Notes: a model not told the origin generated them from the sequence alone. DNA of 13,111 bases from Clostridiales bacterium (GCA_004551945.1 SFPN01000046.1:1-13111); one strand, 5' to 3'. Positions 1 through 6,487 are shown, numbered from the stretch's first letter. A program made the numbers and translations.

Positions 1-127
1 AATACAACAACTTCCCTATGAGACCCCTCGCCTGGCACTCTCCTTTACAGGTCCTCTCCGCTTTCCCGAATGTGTAACACATCATTGACAAACCTACACT
101 TGGTGCAAAATGGCGGGGGAAAATGCC

Positions 128-156
128 TTGCGGGGGCACAGCGGTTCCTGTATAAT
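128..156 (+). promoter_or_regulatory. Candidate sigma-A promoter of the radical SAM operon
   Basis: A perfect TATAAT lies at 151-156. A weak -35 (TTGCGG, 128-133) sits 17 bp upstream. A better TTGACA at 85-90 has no -10 at a usable distance. Transcription would start near 163, giving a leader of about 36 nt before the TTG start at 199. The -10 match is strong and the -35 is poor, so this is a moderate call. Confidence 0.5.
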
Positions 157-198
157 GGACTCAAAAAACCATTCCATGTTCCAAAAGGAGGAGCGCCC

Positions 199-1323
199 TT
201 GAAGAAAAATGAGAGCTACCAGGGCTTTGAGCTGGGCCCCATCCGTCCCCCCAGCGAGGCCTACAGCCTGCTGCTGCGGATCAACCGGGGCTGCGGCTGG
301 AACAAGTGCCGCTTCTGCGGCTTTTACCGGGACACGCCCTTCAGCCCCCGTTCCGCAGAGGACGTGAAGAAGGACATCGACCGGATCAAATACTGGGTGG
401 ACGTGTTCCAGGGCCGGGCCGCCGCCAGCCAGCCCCAGACTGAAGGGGAGCAGGAGGCCTGCTATATGGCCTATAATTGGATTCAGAGCGGGATGCAGTC
501 GGTGTTCTTCCAGGACGCCAACAGCATCCTCATGAACCCGGACGAGATGATCCAGGTGCTGGAGTACCTGAACCAAACCTTCCCCTCCATCCGCCGTATC
601 ACCTCCTACGCCCGGTCGGACACCATCAACCGCCTGGGCCTGGAACGCCTCACCCGGTACCGGGAGCTGGGGCTCAACCGCTTCCACATCGGCCTGGAGA
701 CGGGCAACGACTATATCCTCAAGCTCATGCGGAAGGGTGTGGACAAACAGACCCAGATCGCCGCGGGCATTAAGGCCATGGCCGCCGGGATTGAGATCAA
801 CGAATTTTATATGCCTGGCATGGGCGGCCGGGAATACGCCCGGGCCAGCGCCCTGGACACCGCCGACGTAATGAACCAGGTGAACCCTGACTTCATCCGC
901 ATTCGCTCCATGGCTCTGGCCGAGAACCTGGAGATGTACGAGGACTACGAAAGCGGCCTGCTCACCCGGCCCAACGATATTGAAACCATCCAGGAGATCC
1001 GCCTGTTCATCGAAAACCTCCACGGCATCACCAGCTTTGTGGACAGCGACCATATCCTGAACATCCTTCTGGAGCTGAAGGGACGGCTGCCCCAGGACAA
1101 GGACAAGATGCTGGCCACGATCGATAAGTTCCTGGACCTGCCCGAGGACACCCGGAATATCTTCCGCCTGGGCCGCCGCCTGGGAATCATGGGGGACCTG
1201 CGGGACCTGAACAACCGCCAAGCCGTTGACAAGGTGAAGCAGACCATGGAACGGAGCGGCATTGATAAGAGTAACATCGACGCCGTCTGTGACCGGCTGA
1301 TGATTCGCTGTATCCCTATCTGA
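199..1323 (+). CDS. Radical SAM protein with CX4CX2C cluster motif
   Basis: The protein is predicted to be a cytoplasmic [4Fe-4S] radical SAM enzyme of unknown substrate, 374 aa from a TTG start. TTG 199 is chosen because AAAAGGAGG (183-191) lies 7 nt upstream; an upstream ATG at 70 is in frame but lies before the likely promoter and has no ribosome binding site. Cluster ligands are C32, C37 and C40 in RGCGWNKCRFCGFY, i.e. CX4CX2C rather than the usual CX3CX2C. Other core features are FQDANS (about 104-109) on a central strand and GLETGND (165-171), the glycine/acid segment seen in YgiQ/Elp3-like radical SAM barrels. A helical C-terminal region follows from about residue 250. The gene is followed 19 bp later by a flavodoxin-fold oxidoreductase gene, which could supply electrons to the cluster (inference). 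No B12 or SPASM domain is visible. Family assignment is firm; the reaction is unknown. Confidence 0.9.
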   Translation: MKKNESYQGFELGPIRPPSEAYSLLLRINRGCGWNKCRFCGFYRDTPFSPRSAEDVKKDIDRIKYWVDVFQGRAAASQPQTEGEQEACYMAYNWIQSGMQSVFFQDANSILMNPDEMIQVLEYLNQTFPSIRRITSYARSDTINRLGLERLTRYRELGLNRFHIGLETGNDYILKLMRKGVDKQTQIAAGIKAMAAGIEINEFYMPGMGGREYARASALDTADVMNQVNPDFIRIRSMALAENLEMYEDYESGLLTRPNDIETIQEIRLFIENLHGITSFVDSDHILNILLELKGRLPQDKDKMLATIDKFLDLPEDTRNIFRLGRRLGIMGDLRDLNNRQAVDKVKQTMERSGIDKSNIDAVCDRLMIRCIPI

Positions 1324-1342
1324 ATGCATGGGAGGAGTTATC

Positions 1343-2722
1343 ATGCGCATTCTTGTTTTAAATGGCAGCCCCAAGGGGGAAAACAGCACCACGGTCCAGA
1401 CGGCCCTTTATTTGCAGGCCCTTCACCCGGAGCACACCTTCGTCTTTCTGCCGGTGGGTCAGCGGATCAAAGGCTATGAGAAAGACTTTTCCCCCGTGCG
1501 CGCCGCCCTGCAGGAAGCCGATCTGATCCTCTTCTGTTACCCGGTGTACACCTTCATCGCCCCCTATCAGCTCCACCGGCTAATAGAGCTGATCAAGGAG
1601 GACGGCGTGGACCTTTCCGGAAAATTTGCCTCGCAGATTACCACCTCCAAGCATTTTTTCGACGTTACCGCCCACCGGTATGTGGAGGAGAACTGCTTTG
1701 ACCTGGGGCTGAAGGTGGTCCGGGGCCTGTCGGCGGATATGGAGGACCTGCTTACCCCCCAGGGACAGGAGGAGGCCCGGATGTTTTTTAACCAGATGCT
1801 TTTCTCCTGCCGCCAGGGGATTTTCGTGACGCCCCCTGCCAGAGGGCCGGCCCGGGCCCGCCGGGTCTACCAGCCGGTCCTTCCCCAGGCCGAAAAGAAA
1901 AGGGGGAAGGACGTGGTTATCGTGACCAACTGCGGGCCGGAGGATGAGAACCTGCGGGGGATGATCGCGGATTTCCGGGCCGCCCTGCCCTATGCCAGCC
2001 GGGTGGTGAACCTGCGGGACTTTCCCTTTTCCGGGGGCTGCCTGGGCTGCCTGCGGTGCTCCGTTACGGGGGCCTGCATTCACAAGGACGGCTTTGACGC
2101 CTTCCTGCGCAGGGAGATCCAGCGGGCCGACGGATTTGTATACGCCTTTACCATCGCTGACCACTATACCCACTCCAGCTTTAAGTGCTTCGACGACCGG
2201 CAGTTCTGCAACGGCCACCGCACGGTGACCCGCGGAATCCCCGCTGCTTATTTGATCAGCGGGGACTACCGCTATGAGAGCAACCTGCGCATGATTTTGG
2301 AGGGACGGTGCGAGGTGGGGGGCAACTACCTGTGCGGCGTGGCCACTGACGAGGAGGACACCACGGCGGAGCTCCAGGCTCTGGCGGAGGGGCTGGCCTT
2401 TGCTATGGAGAATCAGCTTGCCCGCCCGGCCAACTTTTACGGCGTGGGAGGGATGAAAATCTTCCGGGACCTCATCTATGTGATGCAGGGCATGATGAAG
2501 GCCGACCATAAATTTTACAAGGCCCAGGGACTTTATGACTTCCCCCAGAAGAAGAAAAAGCAGGTGCTGCAAATGAAGCTGGTGGGGGGACTGTTGTCCC
2601 TTCCGGGGGCACAGAAAACCATACTGGGGCAGATGAACCGCTTTATCATCGCCCCCTATCAAAAGGTTTTGGAGGGGGTCCGGGGGAGAAACCCTGAGCA
2701 TTCCAGGACGCCCCGGCGGTGA
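1343..2722 (+). CDS. Tandem flavodoxin-fold NAD(P)H-dependent FMN reductase-like protein
   Basis: This 459-aa protein appears to be two flavodoxin-like domains in one chain, about twice the length of a usual FMN reductase. Domain 1 starts with ILVLNGSPKGENSTT (3-17), the FMN phosphate-binding loop, and has CYPVYTFIAPYQL near 65-77. Domain 2 starts at about 190 (DVVIVTNCGPEDENL) and carries GGCLGCLRCSVTGAC, with C233, C236, C239 and C245. That cysteine pattern resembles iron-sulfur flavoproteins and NADPH-dependent FMN reductases of anaerobes. The FMN loop of domain 2 is degenerate. ATG 1343 is chosen over ATG 1328 because GGAGGAG (1331-1337) lies 5 nt upstream and would fall inside the longer reading frame. 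The gene is 19 bp downstream of the radical SAM gene, so the two are almost certainly co-transcribed. Role inferred: redox partner or oxidoreductase; substrate unknown. Confidence 0.82.
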   Translation: MRILVLNGSPKGENSTTVQTALYLQALHPEHTFVFLPVGQRIKGYEKDFSPVRAALQEADLILFCYPVYTFIAPYQLHRLIELIKEDGVDLSGKFASQITTSKHFFDVTAHRYVEENCFDLGLKVVRGLSADMEDLLTPQGQEEARMFFNQMLFSCRQGIFVTPPARGPARARRVYQPVLPQAEKKRGKDVVIVTNCGPEDENLRGMIADFRAALPYASRVVNLRDFPFSGGCLGCLRCSVTGACIHKDGFDAFLRREIQRADGFVYAFTIADHYTHSSFKCFDDRQFCNGHRTVTRGIPAAYLISGDYRYESNLRMILEGRCEVGGNYLCGVATDEEDTTAELQALAEGLAFAMENQLARPANFYGVGGMKIFRDLIYVMQGMMKADHKFYKAQGLYDFPQKKKKQVLQMKLVGGLLSLPGAQKTILGQMNRFIIAPYQKVLEGVRGRNPEHSRTPRR

Positions 2723-2756
2723 AGGCGCTGATCCTCTGGACGTTCGCGGCAGAATA

Positions 2757-2783
2757 AAAAAACAAGCCAACCGGTTTCCCGGT
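2757..2783. terminator. 5' half of a split bidirectional intrinsic terminator
   Basis: An A-run is followed by AACAAGCCAACCGG (2761-2774), loop TTTC (2775-2778) and a truncated 3' arm CCGGT (2779-2783) that stops at the insertion sequence. The missing arm is found intact at 3106-3119 on the far side. Without the insertion this would be a 14-bp stem with a 4-nt loop, flanked by A and T runs. It would serve the convergent genes ending at 2722 (+) and 3146 (-). Confidence 0.85.
2769..2783. repeat. Target-site duplication, left copy (15 bp)
   Basis: AACCGGTTTCCCGGT is repeated exactly at 3096-3110, and the two copies abut the TG and CA ends of the inserted element. The repeat contains the apical part of the terminator hairpin. 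It can be read as 16 bp if the first T of the element is counted. Confidence 0.8.
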
Positions 2784-2823
2784 TGCACTTGTCAAGAAAA
2801 AGTAGACACTAAAAAAGACAAAA

Positions 2824-3008
2824 TTACAAGAAGCCCAGTTCGGTCTTGTACTGAACTGGGCTTTTGTAGCCCAAGGCAGCAGAATATACATACTGATTCA
2901 ACAAATCGACGCCTCTATTGCCGGCTGACTTCGTTCAGCCAGAGCCTGCAAACTAATTTGCGCATAACTCTTGACGGTACCTCTATGTGGTGTCCCTTTC
3001 TTGCCCAT
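2824..3008 (-). pseudogene. Transposase remnant (N- and C-terminal ends joined)
   Basis: The ATG at 3008, behind a GGAAAGGAAG ribosome binding site, opens a 36-codon frame beginning MGKKGTPHR and stopping at 2898. That opening resembles OrfA of IS3-family elements from Clostridia. In another frame the sequence ends as NQYVYSAALGYKSPVQY, then KTELGFL and a stop at 2824. This resembles the C-terminus of IS3-family DDE transposases (the ALGYKSPVEY-type ending). The catalytic DDE core and the helix-turn-helix region are missing. The family call rests on these short ends only. Confidence 0.7.
2831..2865 (+). terminator. Terminator-like hairpin at the right end of the element
   Basis: Arms AAGCCCAGTTC (2831-2841) and GAACTGGGCTT (2853-2863) pair perfectly over 11 bp around an 11-nt loop, followed by TTTT on the + strand. 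It overlaps the last codons of the transposase remnant. In this position it would stop + strand transcripts coming from the flavodoxin gene, whose own terminator has been split. Confidence 0.6.
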
Positions 3009-3043
3009 ATCTTCACTTCCTTTCCAAATTCATTATATTACGA

Positions 3044-3081
3044 AAAAGTAGACACCCACACTTTTGTGAGTGTCTACTTTT
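3044..3081. terminator. Bidirectional terminator-like hairpin in the element's left end
   Basis: Arms at 3044-3060 (AAAAGTAGACACCCACA) and 3065-3081 (TGTGAGTGTCTACTTTT) form a 17-bp stem around a 4-nt loop. In the - strand RNA the single imperfect pair is a U-G wobble; in the + strand RNA it is a mismatch. T-runs follow on both strands. Located downstream of rplL, it can terminate the rplJL transcript in place of the split native terminator. Confidence 0.65.
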
Positions 3082-3095
3082 ATTTTACAGGTGCA

Positions 3096-3110
3096 AACCG
3101 GTTTCCCGGT
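3096..3110. repeat. Target-site duplication, right copy (15 bp)
   Basis: Exact copy of 2769-2783, directly following the CA end of the element. It is continuous with TGGCTTGTTTTG, which completes the 3' arm and T-run of the original terminator. Confidence 0.8.
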
Positions 3111-3123
3111 TGGCTTGTTTTGT
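3096..3123. terminator. 3' half of the split intrinsic terminator
   Basis: CCGGTTGGCTTGTT (3106-3119) is the exact complement of the 5' arm at 2761-2774. Because of the target duplication a small hairpin (AACCGG/CCGGTT around TTTC) is retained here on its own, followed by a partial T-run on the + strand. On the - strand the hairpin is followed by element sequence without a T-run, so rplL termination probably relies on the element's own hairpin. Confidence 0.75.
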
Positions 3124-3145
3124 TTGTGTTTTGAGGGAAGAAAAA

Positions 3146-3523
3146 TTACTTCAGCTCGACCTTTGCGCCGACTTCTTCCAGCTTCTTCTTCAGCTCTTCA
3201 GCCTCGTCCTTGGAAACGCCTTCCTTGATGGCCTTGGGAGCAGCCTCGACGACAGCCTTGGCGTCAGCCAGGCCCAGGCCGGTGATCTCGCGGACAGCCT
3301 TGATGACCTTGATCTTCTCGTCGCCGAAGCTTGCCAGCACGACGTCGAACTCGGTCTTCTCAGCAGCAGCCTCAGCAGCGGGAGCAGCAGCGGCAGCAAC
3401 AGCAACAGGAGCAGCGGCGGAAACGCCGAACTCATCTTCCAGAGCGTGAACCAGCTCGGACAGCTCCAGGACGGTCAGGGTCTTAACTTCTTCGATCAGA
3501 GCAGTGATCTTCTCGCTTGCCAT
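3146..3523 (-). CDS. rplL: Ribosomal protein L7/L12
   Basis: A 125-aa L7/L12 of normal length. The N-terminal dimerisation domain (residues 1-35, EKITALIEEVKTLTVLELSEL) is followed by an Ala-rich hinge (about 36-55). The C-terminal factor-binding domain holds the conserved FGDEKIKVIKAVREITGLGL and EAAPKAIKEGVSKDEAEELK segments. It forms the multimeric stalk of the 50S subunit that recruits and activates translational GTPases. The ATG lies behind GGAGGTA. It sits 67 bp after rplJ and shares its promoter and leader. It is the last gene of the cluster: the usual next genes, rpoB and rpoC, are absent and the split terminator with the insertion sequence follows. Confidence 0.98.
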   Translation of the reverse strand: MASEKITALIEEVKTLTVLELSELVHALEDEFGVSAAAPVAVAAAAAPAAEAAAEKTEFDVVLASFGDEKIKVIKAVREITGLGLADAKAVVEAAPKAIKEGVSKDEAEELKKKLEEVGAKVELK

Positions 3524-3590
3524 AGTAGTGTACCTCCAATAATAATGGTTAGATTATAATGTTTTTGTGCGTTAAGCCGACAGGGGGAGC

Positions 3591-4130
3591 TTACTCGCCC
3601 TTCTGATCGGCGATGGCCTGCACGACGCGGGCCAGACCAGAGATGTTGGCGTCCAGAACGGTAGCCAGACCTCTGATGGGAGCAATAAGAGTACCAAGCA
3701 CGGTGGCGATAAGGACTTCTCTGCTGGGCAGATCGGCCAGGGCCTGAACCTCAGGCACGGAAATGACCTTGCCGTCCACGAAGCCGCCCTTGATGAAGAA
3801 CTTCTGCTGGGGAGCCAGCTTCTTGGAGAACTCAGAGACGACCTTGGCGGCGGCCACGGGGTCGCCCTCACAGATGGCGATGGAAGTGGTGCCTTCCAGG
3901 ACATCGCACAGCTCGTCCAGGCCAGCGTTCTTCACGGCGAAGCGGGCCAGCGTGTTTTTCACCACGAAGTACTCCACGCCGTTTTCACGCATCTTGGCGC
4001 GCAGCTCGGTGTCCTCTGCCACGGTAATGCCGCGATAGTCCACAATGACGCCGGCGGCGGCATTCTGGAACTTCTCGGTCAGGGAAGCCACGATTGCCTG
4101 CTTCTCGCTGAGAATCTTTGCGTTAGGCAT
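3591..4130 (-). CDS. rplJ: Ribosomal protein L10
   Basis: A 179-aa L10 of ordinary bacterial length. Typical L10 segments are LSEKQAIVASLTEKFQNAAAGVIVDYRGITVAE near the N-terminus, the VEYFVVKNTLARFA segment, and EGTTSIAI...DPVAAAKVV. The C-terminal helices that bind L12 dimers are present. L10 anchors the L7/L12 stalk to 23S rRNA and also represses its own operon by binding the L10 leader in the mRNA, which is found just upstream. The ATG is preceded by GGAGGTGA. The gene is separated from rplA by 229 bp that hold a promoter and leader, so rplJL forms its own transcription unit in addition to any read-through. Confidence 0.98.
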   Translation of the reverse strand: MPNAKILSEKQAIVASLTEKFQNAAAGVIVDYRGITVAEDTELRAKMRENGVEYFVVKNTLARFAVKNAGLDELCDVLEGTTSIAICEGDPVAAAKVVSEFSKKLAPQQKFFIKGGFVDGKVISVPEVQALADLPSREVLIATVLGTLIAPIRGLATVLDANISGLARVVQAIADQKGE

Positions 4131-4275
4131 ACGGTTGTTTCACCTCCAAATAGAGAATGGGAACCAAAGAAAAAACGTCCTTGCGCCAAAAGACACAAGG
4201 ACATGAAGCAATCATAGAAACTATGGACTGCATCCTCGGCAGGATTTACAGAGCACCTGCTGTCTTTGGAACGCG
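4131..4275 (-). ncRNA. L10 leader (ribosomal protein L10 autoregulatory RNA)
   Basis: Read on the - strand from about 4275, the leader carries AGACAGCAGGTGCTCTGTAA then ATCCTGCCGAGG (4234-4267). This is the conserved L10-binding kink-turn segment, with GCAGG (4256-4260) pairing CCTGC (4239-4243). It is followed by an intrinsic terminator hairpin at 4170-4202 and then the rplJ ribosome binding site. This is the known architecture of Firmicutes L10 leaders, in which bound L10-L12 favours repression. Exact 5' end inferred from the promoter. Confidence 0.85.
4170..4202 (-). terminator. Attenuator terminator in the L10 leader
   Basis: On the - strand GTCCTTG (4202-4196) pairs with CAAGGAC (4183-4177) around a 12-nt loop and is followed by G and six T (4175-4170). 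It lies between the L10-binding element and rplJ, so it can attenuate transcription when L10 is in excess. Confidence 0.75.
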
Positions 4276-4281
4276 ACTGTT

Positions 4282-4310
4282 ATTTTACCATCCGGGAAAG
4301 GCGCTGTCAA
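4282..4310 (-). promoter_or_regulatory. Sigma-A promoter of rplJ-rplL, with -35 in a palindrome loop
   Basis: On the - strand a consensus TTGACA (4310-4305), a 17-bp spacer and TAAAAT (4287-4282) make a strong promoter starting near 4275. The -35 hexamer lies at the centre of a perfect inverted repeat at 4293-4322 (13-bp arms, 4-nt centre). Confidence 0.82.
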
Positions 4311-4322
4311 GCGCCTTTCCCG
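4293..4322. repeat. Perfect 13-bp inverted repeat between rplA and rplJ
   Basis: CGGGAAAGGCGCT (4293-4305) and AGCGCCTTTCCCG (4310-4322) are exact complements around GTCA. In RNA reading through from rplA it gives a very stable hairpin, but no T-run follows on the - strand. It may act as a weak terminator, an RNA processing or stability element, or a DNA operator over the rplJ -35. Confidence 0.8.
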
Positions 4323-4359
4323 AAAAAGGTACAAAAATTAAATGTCCGGATCTGGGAGA

Positions 4360-5052
4360 TCAGCCCAGCTTAGCGCCGTTGATCTTGATGCCGGGGCCCA
4401 TGGTGGAAGCCACCACGCAGCTCTTGATATAAGTGCCCTTGGCGGCGGCGGGCTTAGCCTTCAGAATAGCACCGATGAGGGTGTTGAAGTTCTCGCCCAG
4501 CTTCTCAGCGCCGAAGGAGACCTTGCCGATGGGGCAGTGGATGATGTTGGTCTTGTCCAGACGATACTCCACCTTACCGGCCTTGGCTTCCTTGACAGCG
4601 TTGGCCACGTTGGGGGTCACGGTGCCGGCCTTGGGGGAGGGCATCAGGCCCTTGGGGCCCAGAACCTTACCCAGACGGCCCACGACGCTCATCATGTCGG
4701 GGGAGGCGATGACCACGTCGAACTCGAACCAGTTCTCCTGCTGGATCTTCTGAGCCAGGTCCATCTCGCCCACATAATCTGCGCCAGCTTCCTTGGCGGC
4801 GTCAGCCTTGTCGCCCTTGGCGAAGACCAGAACGCGGGGCACCTTGCCGGTGCCGTGGGGCAGAACGATGGCGCCGCGGACCTGCTGGTCAGCGTGACGG
4901 GAGTCAACGCCCAGTTTCACGTGGAGCTCAACGGTCTCATCGAACTTGGCGGGGGCGGTCTTCACAATCAGATCCATAGCCTCTGCTGCGTCATACAGAG
5001 TGGCCTTGTCGATCTGCTTTGCGCTGTCCTGATATTTTTTTCCTCTAAACAT
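4360..5052 (-). CDS. rplA: Ribosomal protein L1
   Basis: A 230-aa L1 of standard length. The N-terminal segment (GKKYQDSAKQIDKATLYDAAEAMDLI) and the internal HVKLGVDSRHADQQVRGAIVLPHGTGK block are diagnostic. The C-terminal rRNA-binding loop (GKVEYRLDKTNIIHCPIGKVSF) and the closing STMGPGIKIN motif follow. L1 binds 23S rRNA at the mobile L1 stalk and helps release deacylated tRNA from the E site. The ATG follows GGAGGGTAAGAG in the 18-bp gap from rplK, so the two are co-translated. It is the last gene before the rplJ promoter. Confidence 0.98.
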   Translation of the reverse strand: MFRGKKYQDSAKQIDKATLYDAAEAMDLIVKTAPAKFDETVELHVKLGVDSRHADQQVRGAIVLPHGTGKVPRVLVFAKGDKADAAKEAGADYVGEMDLAQKIQQENWFEFDVVIASPDMMSVVGRLGKVLGPKGLMPSPKAGTVTPNVANAVKEAKAGKVEYRLDKTNIIHCPIGKVSFGAEKLGENFNTLIGAILKAKPAAAKGTYIKSCVVASTMGPGIKINGAKLG

Positions 5053-5070
5053 ATCTCTTACCCTCCTGCC

Positions 5071-5496
<426 letters not shown>

Positions 5497-5583
5497 TTAG
5501 AGCACCTCCATTTTCAAATGTGGTTGGACGGAGCGGAAAGCTCCTCCCACTGGCCGCGCCTTCCGCGCGGCTGCTGCAGGGGA

Positions 5584-6102
5584 TCAGATGGACTCGATCT
5601 GATCCAGGTCCAGCTCCACCGGGGTTTCCCGGCCGAACATGGACACAACGACCCGGACCTTCTGGCGCTCCATGTCGATTTCTTCCACGATGCCGAGGAA
5701 GGATTCCAGCGCGCCGTCGGTGATGCGGACGTTGTCGCCGACTTGATAGGTCACAAGGACCTCCCGCTTTTCCACGCCCAGGGAAGCGATTTCATCGTCC
5801 GTCAGGGGAATGGGTTTGTTGCCGGACCCGACGAAGCCTGTGACCCCGCGCACGTTGCGCACCAGGTGCCAGGTCTCGTCCGTCATAATCATCTTCACCA
5901 GCACATAGCCGGGGAACACCTTGCGTTCCACGGTTTTGGTGCCGGAGTCAGTGATTTCAGTCACGGTTTCCATGGGGATGTTCACTGCCAGAATGAGGTC
6001 GCCCATGTTGCGGTTTTCCACGGCTTTTTCAATGGTGGCTTTTACGGTGTTTTCATAACCCGAATAGGTATGAGCCACATACCATCTTGCGCCTTCAGCC
6101 AT
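5584..6102 (-). CDS. nusG: Transcription elongation/termination factor NusG
   Basis: A 172-aa NusG. The N-terminal NGN domain is seen as RWYVAHTYSGYENTV (6-20) and VFPGYVLVKM (about 62-71), then VRGVTGFVGSGNKPIPL. The C-terminal KOW domain (about 120-172) has QVGDNVRITDGALESFLGIV and ends in LDQIESI. NusG binds the RNA polymerase clamp; in Gram-positive bacteria it also stimulates pausing and intrinsic termination. The ATG follows a weak ribosome binding site 17 bp after secE, the standard order in bacteria. Confidence 0.98.
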   Translation of the reverse strand: MAEGARWYVAHTYSGYENTVKATIEKAVENRNMGDLILAVNIPMETVTEITDSGTKTVERKVFPGYVLVKMIMTDETWHLVRNVRGVTGFVGSGNKPIPLTDDEIASLGVEKREVLVTYQVGDNVRITDGALESFLGIVEEIDMERQKVRVVVSMFGRETPVELDLDQIESI

Positions 6103-6119
6103 TTTGATTCACCTGTCCG

Positions 6120-6446
6120 TCAATGACCGAAGAGAGAGAGCAGAGCGTTGATGACGGCGCTGGCAATGCCATCGAAGATCCAGACGATAATGCCTACGAC
6201 GATCACGCAGACAATTACGATACCGGTCTTCTTGAGGGTATCTGCCCGGGAAGGCCAGGAGACCTTCTTCAGCTCTGCCTTCAGTTCCCGGAAGAAGCGT
6301 CCCAAGCGCTTGCCGAAGCCGGGCTTTTTGTCCTTCTCGGCTTTGGCCTTGTCCTTCTTGGGCTTGGCTTCCTTGGCGGGCTTGGCTGCCTCAGTCTGAG
6401 TCTCTTCTGCGGTCGCGTCCTGGTTCATCTTTTCTTTTTCAGACAT
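6120..6446 (-). CDS. secE: Preprotein translocase subunit SecE
   Basis: A 108-aa SecE. A charged Lys/Glu/Ala-rich N-terminal extension (1-60, with repeated AKEAKPKKDKAKAEKDK-like sequence) precedes the conserved amphipathic helix FFRELKAELKKVSWPSR (about 53-69). One transmembrane segment (about 75-98, KTGIVIVCVIVVGIIVWIF) follows. SecE clamps SecY in the inner-membrane translocon. The extension makes it longer than the 60-70 aa typical of Bacillus. It lies between rpmG (41 bp upstream) and nusG (17 bp downstream). Confidence 0.96.
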   Translation of the reverse strand: MSEKEKMNQDATAEETQTEAAKPAKEAKPKKDKAKAEKDKKPGFGKRLGRFFRELKAELKKVSWPSRADTLKKTGIVIVCVIVVGIIVWIFDGIASAVINALLSLFGH

Positions 6447-6487
6447 TCAGTTCCACCCTTCTTTCTTACAGGGAATGTGGGCCATCA

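Larger units (their letters stand above)
2784..3095 (-). mobile_element. 312-bp internally deleted insertion sequence (MITE-like)
   Basis: In element orientation (- strand) the left end is at 3095 and the right end at 2784. The 27-bp terminal inverted repeats start with TGCAC and end with AAAAGTAGACACT, matching at 23 of 27 positions, and are bounded by TG and CA. The left 95 bp or so are nearly identical to the element that starts at 13014, with one indel in a T-run and one A/G difference. The interior keeps only the first codons of a transposase gene and the last 24 or so codons, so almost the whole gene is deleted. It has no coding capacity for transposition but keeps both ends, so it could be moved in trans. 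The remnant suggests an IS3-like transposase, whereas the 15-bp flanking repeat is longer than that family normally makes. Confidence 0.85.

Noticed and set aside
1..127. Open stretch before the first gene
   Set aside because: An in-frame ATG at 70 and a TTGACA at 85 exist, but there is no ribosome binding site or paired -10; I see no supported feature here.
94..1392. 432-aa open frame on the - strand
   Set aside because: Antisense to the radical SAM gene, low-complexity composition and no ribosome binding site.
1580..2788. 402-aa open frame on the - strand
   Set aside because: Antisense shadow of the flavodoxin-fold gene, running into the terminator.
3360..3425. Repetitive GCAGCAG-like tract suggesting a microsatellite
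   Set aside because: It encodes the normal Ala-rich hinge of L7/L12.
2987..3559. 190-aa Ser/Leu-rich open frame on the + strand
   Set aside because: Antisense of rplL; the Ser/Gly repeat comes from the Ala-rich hinge codons.
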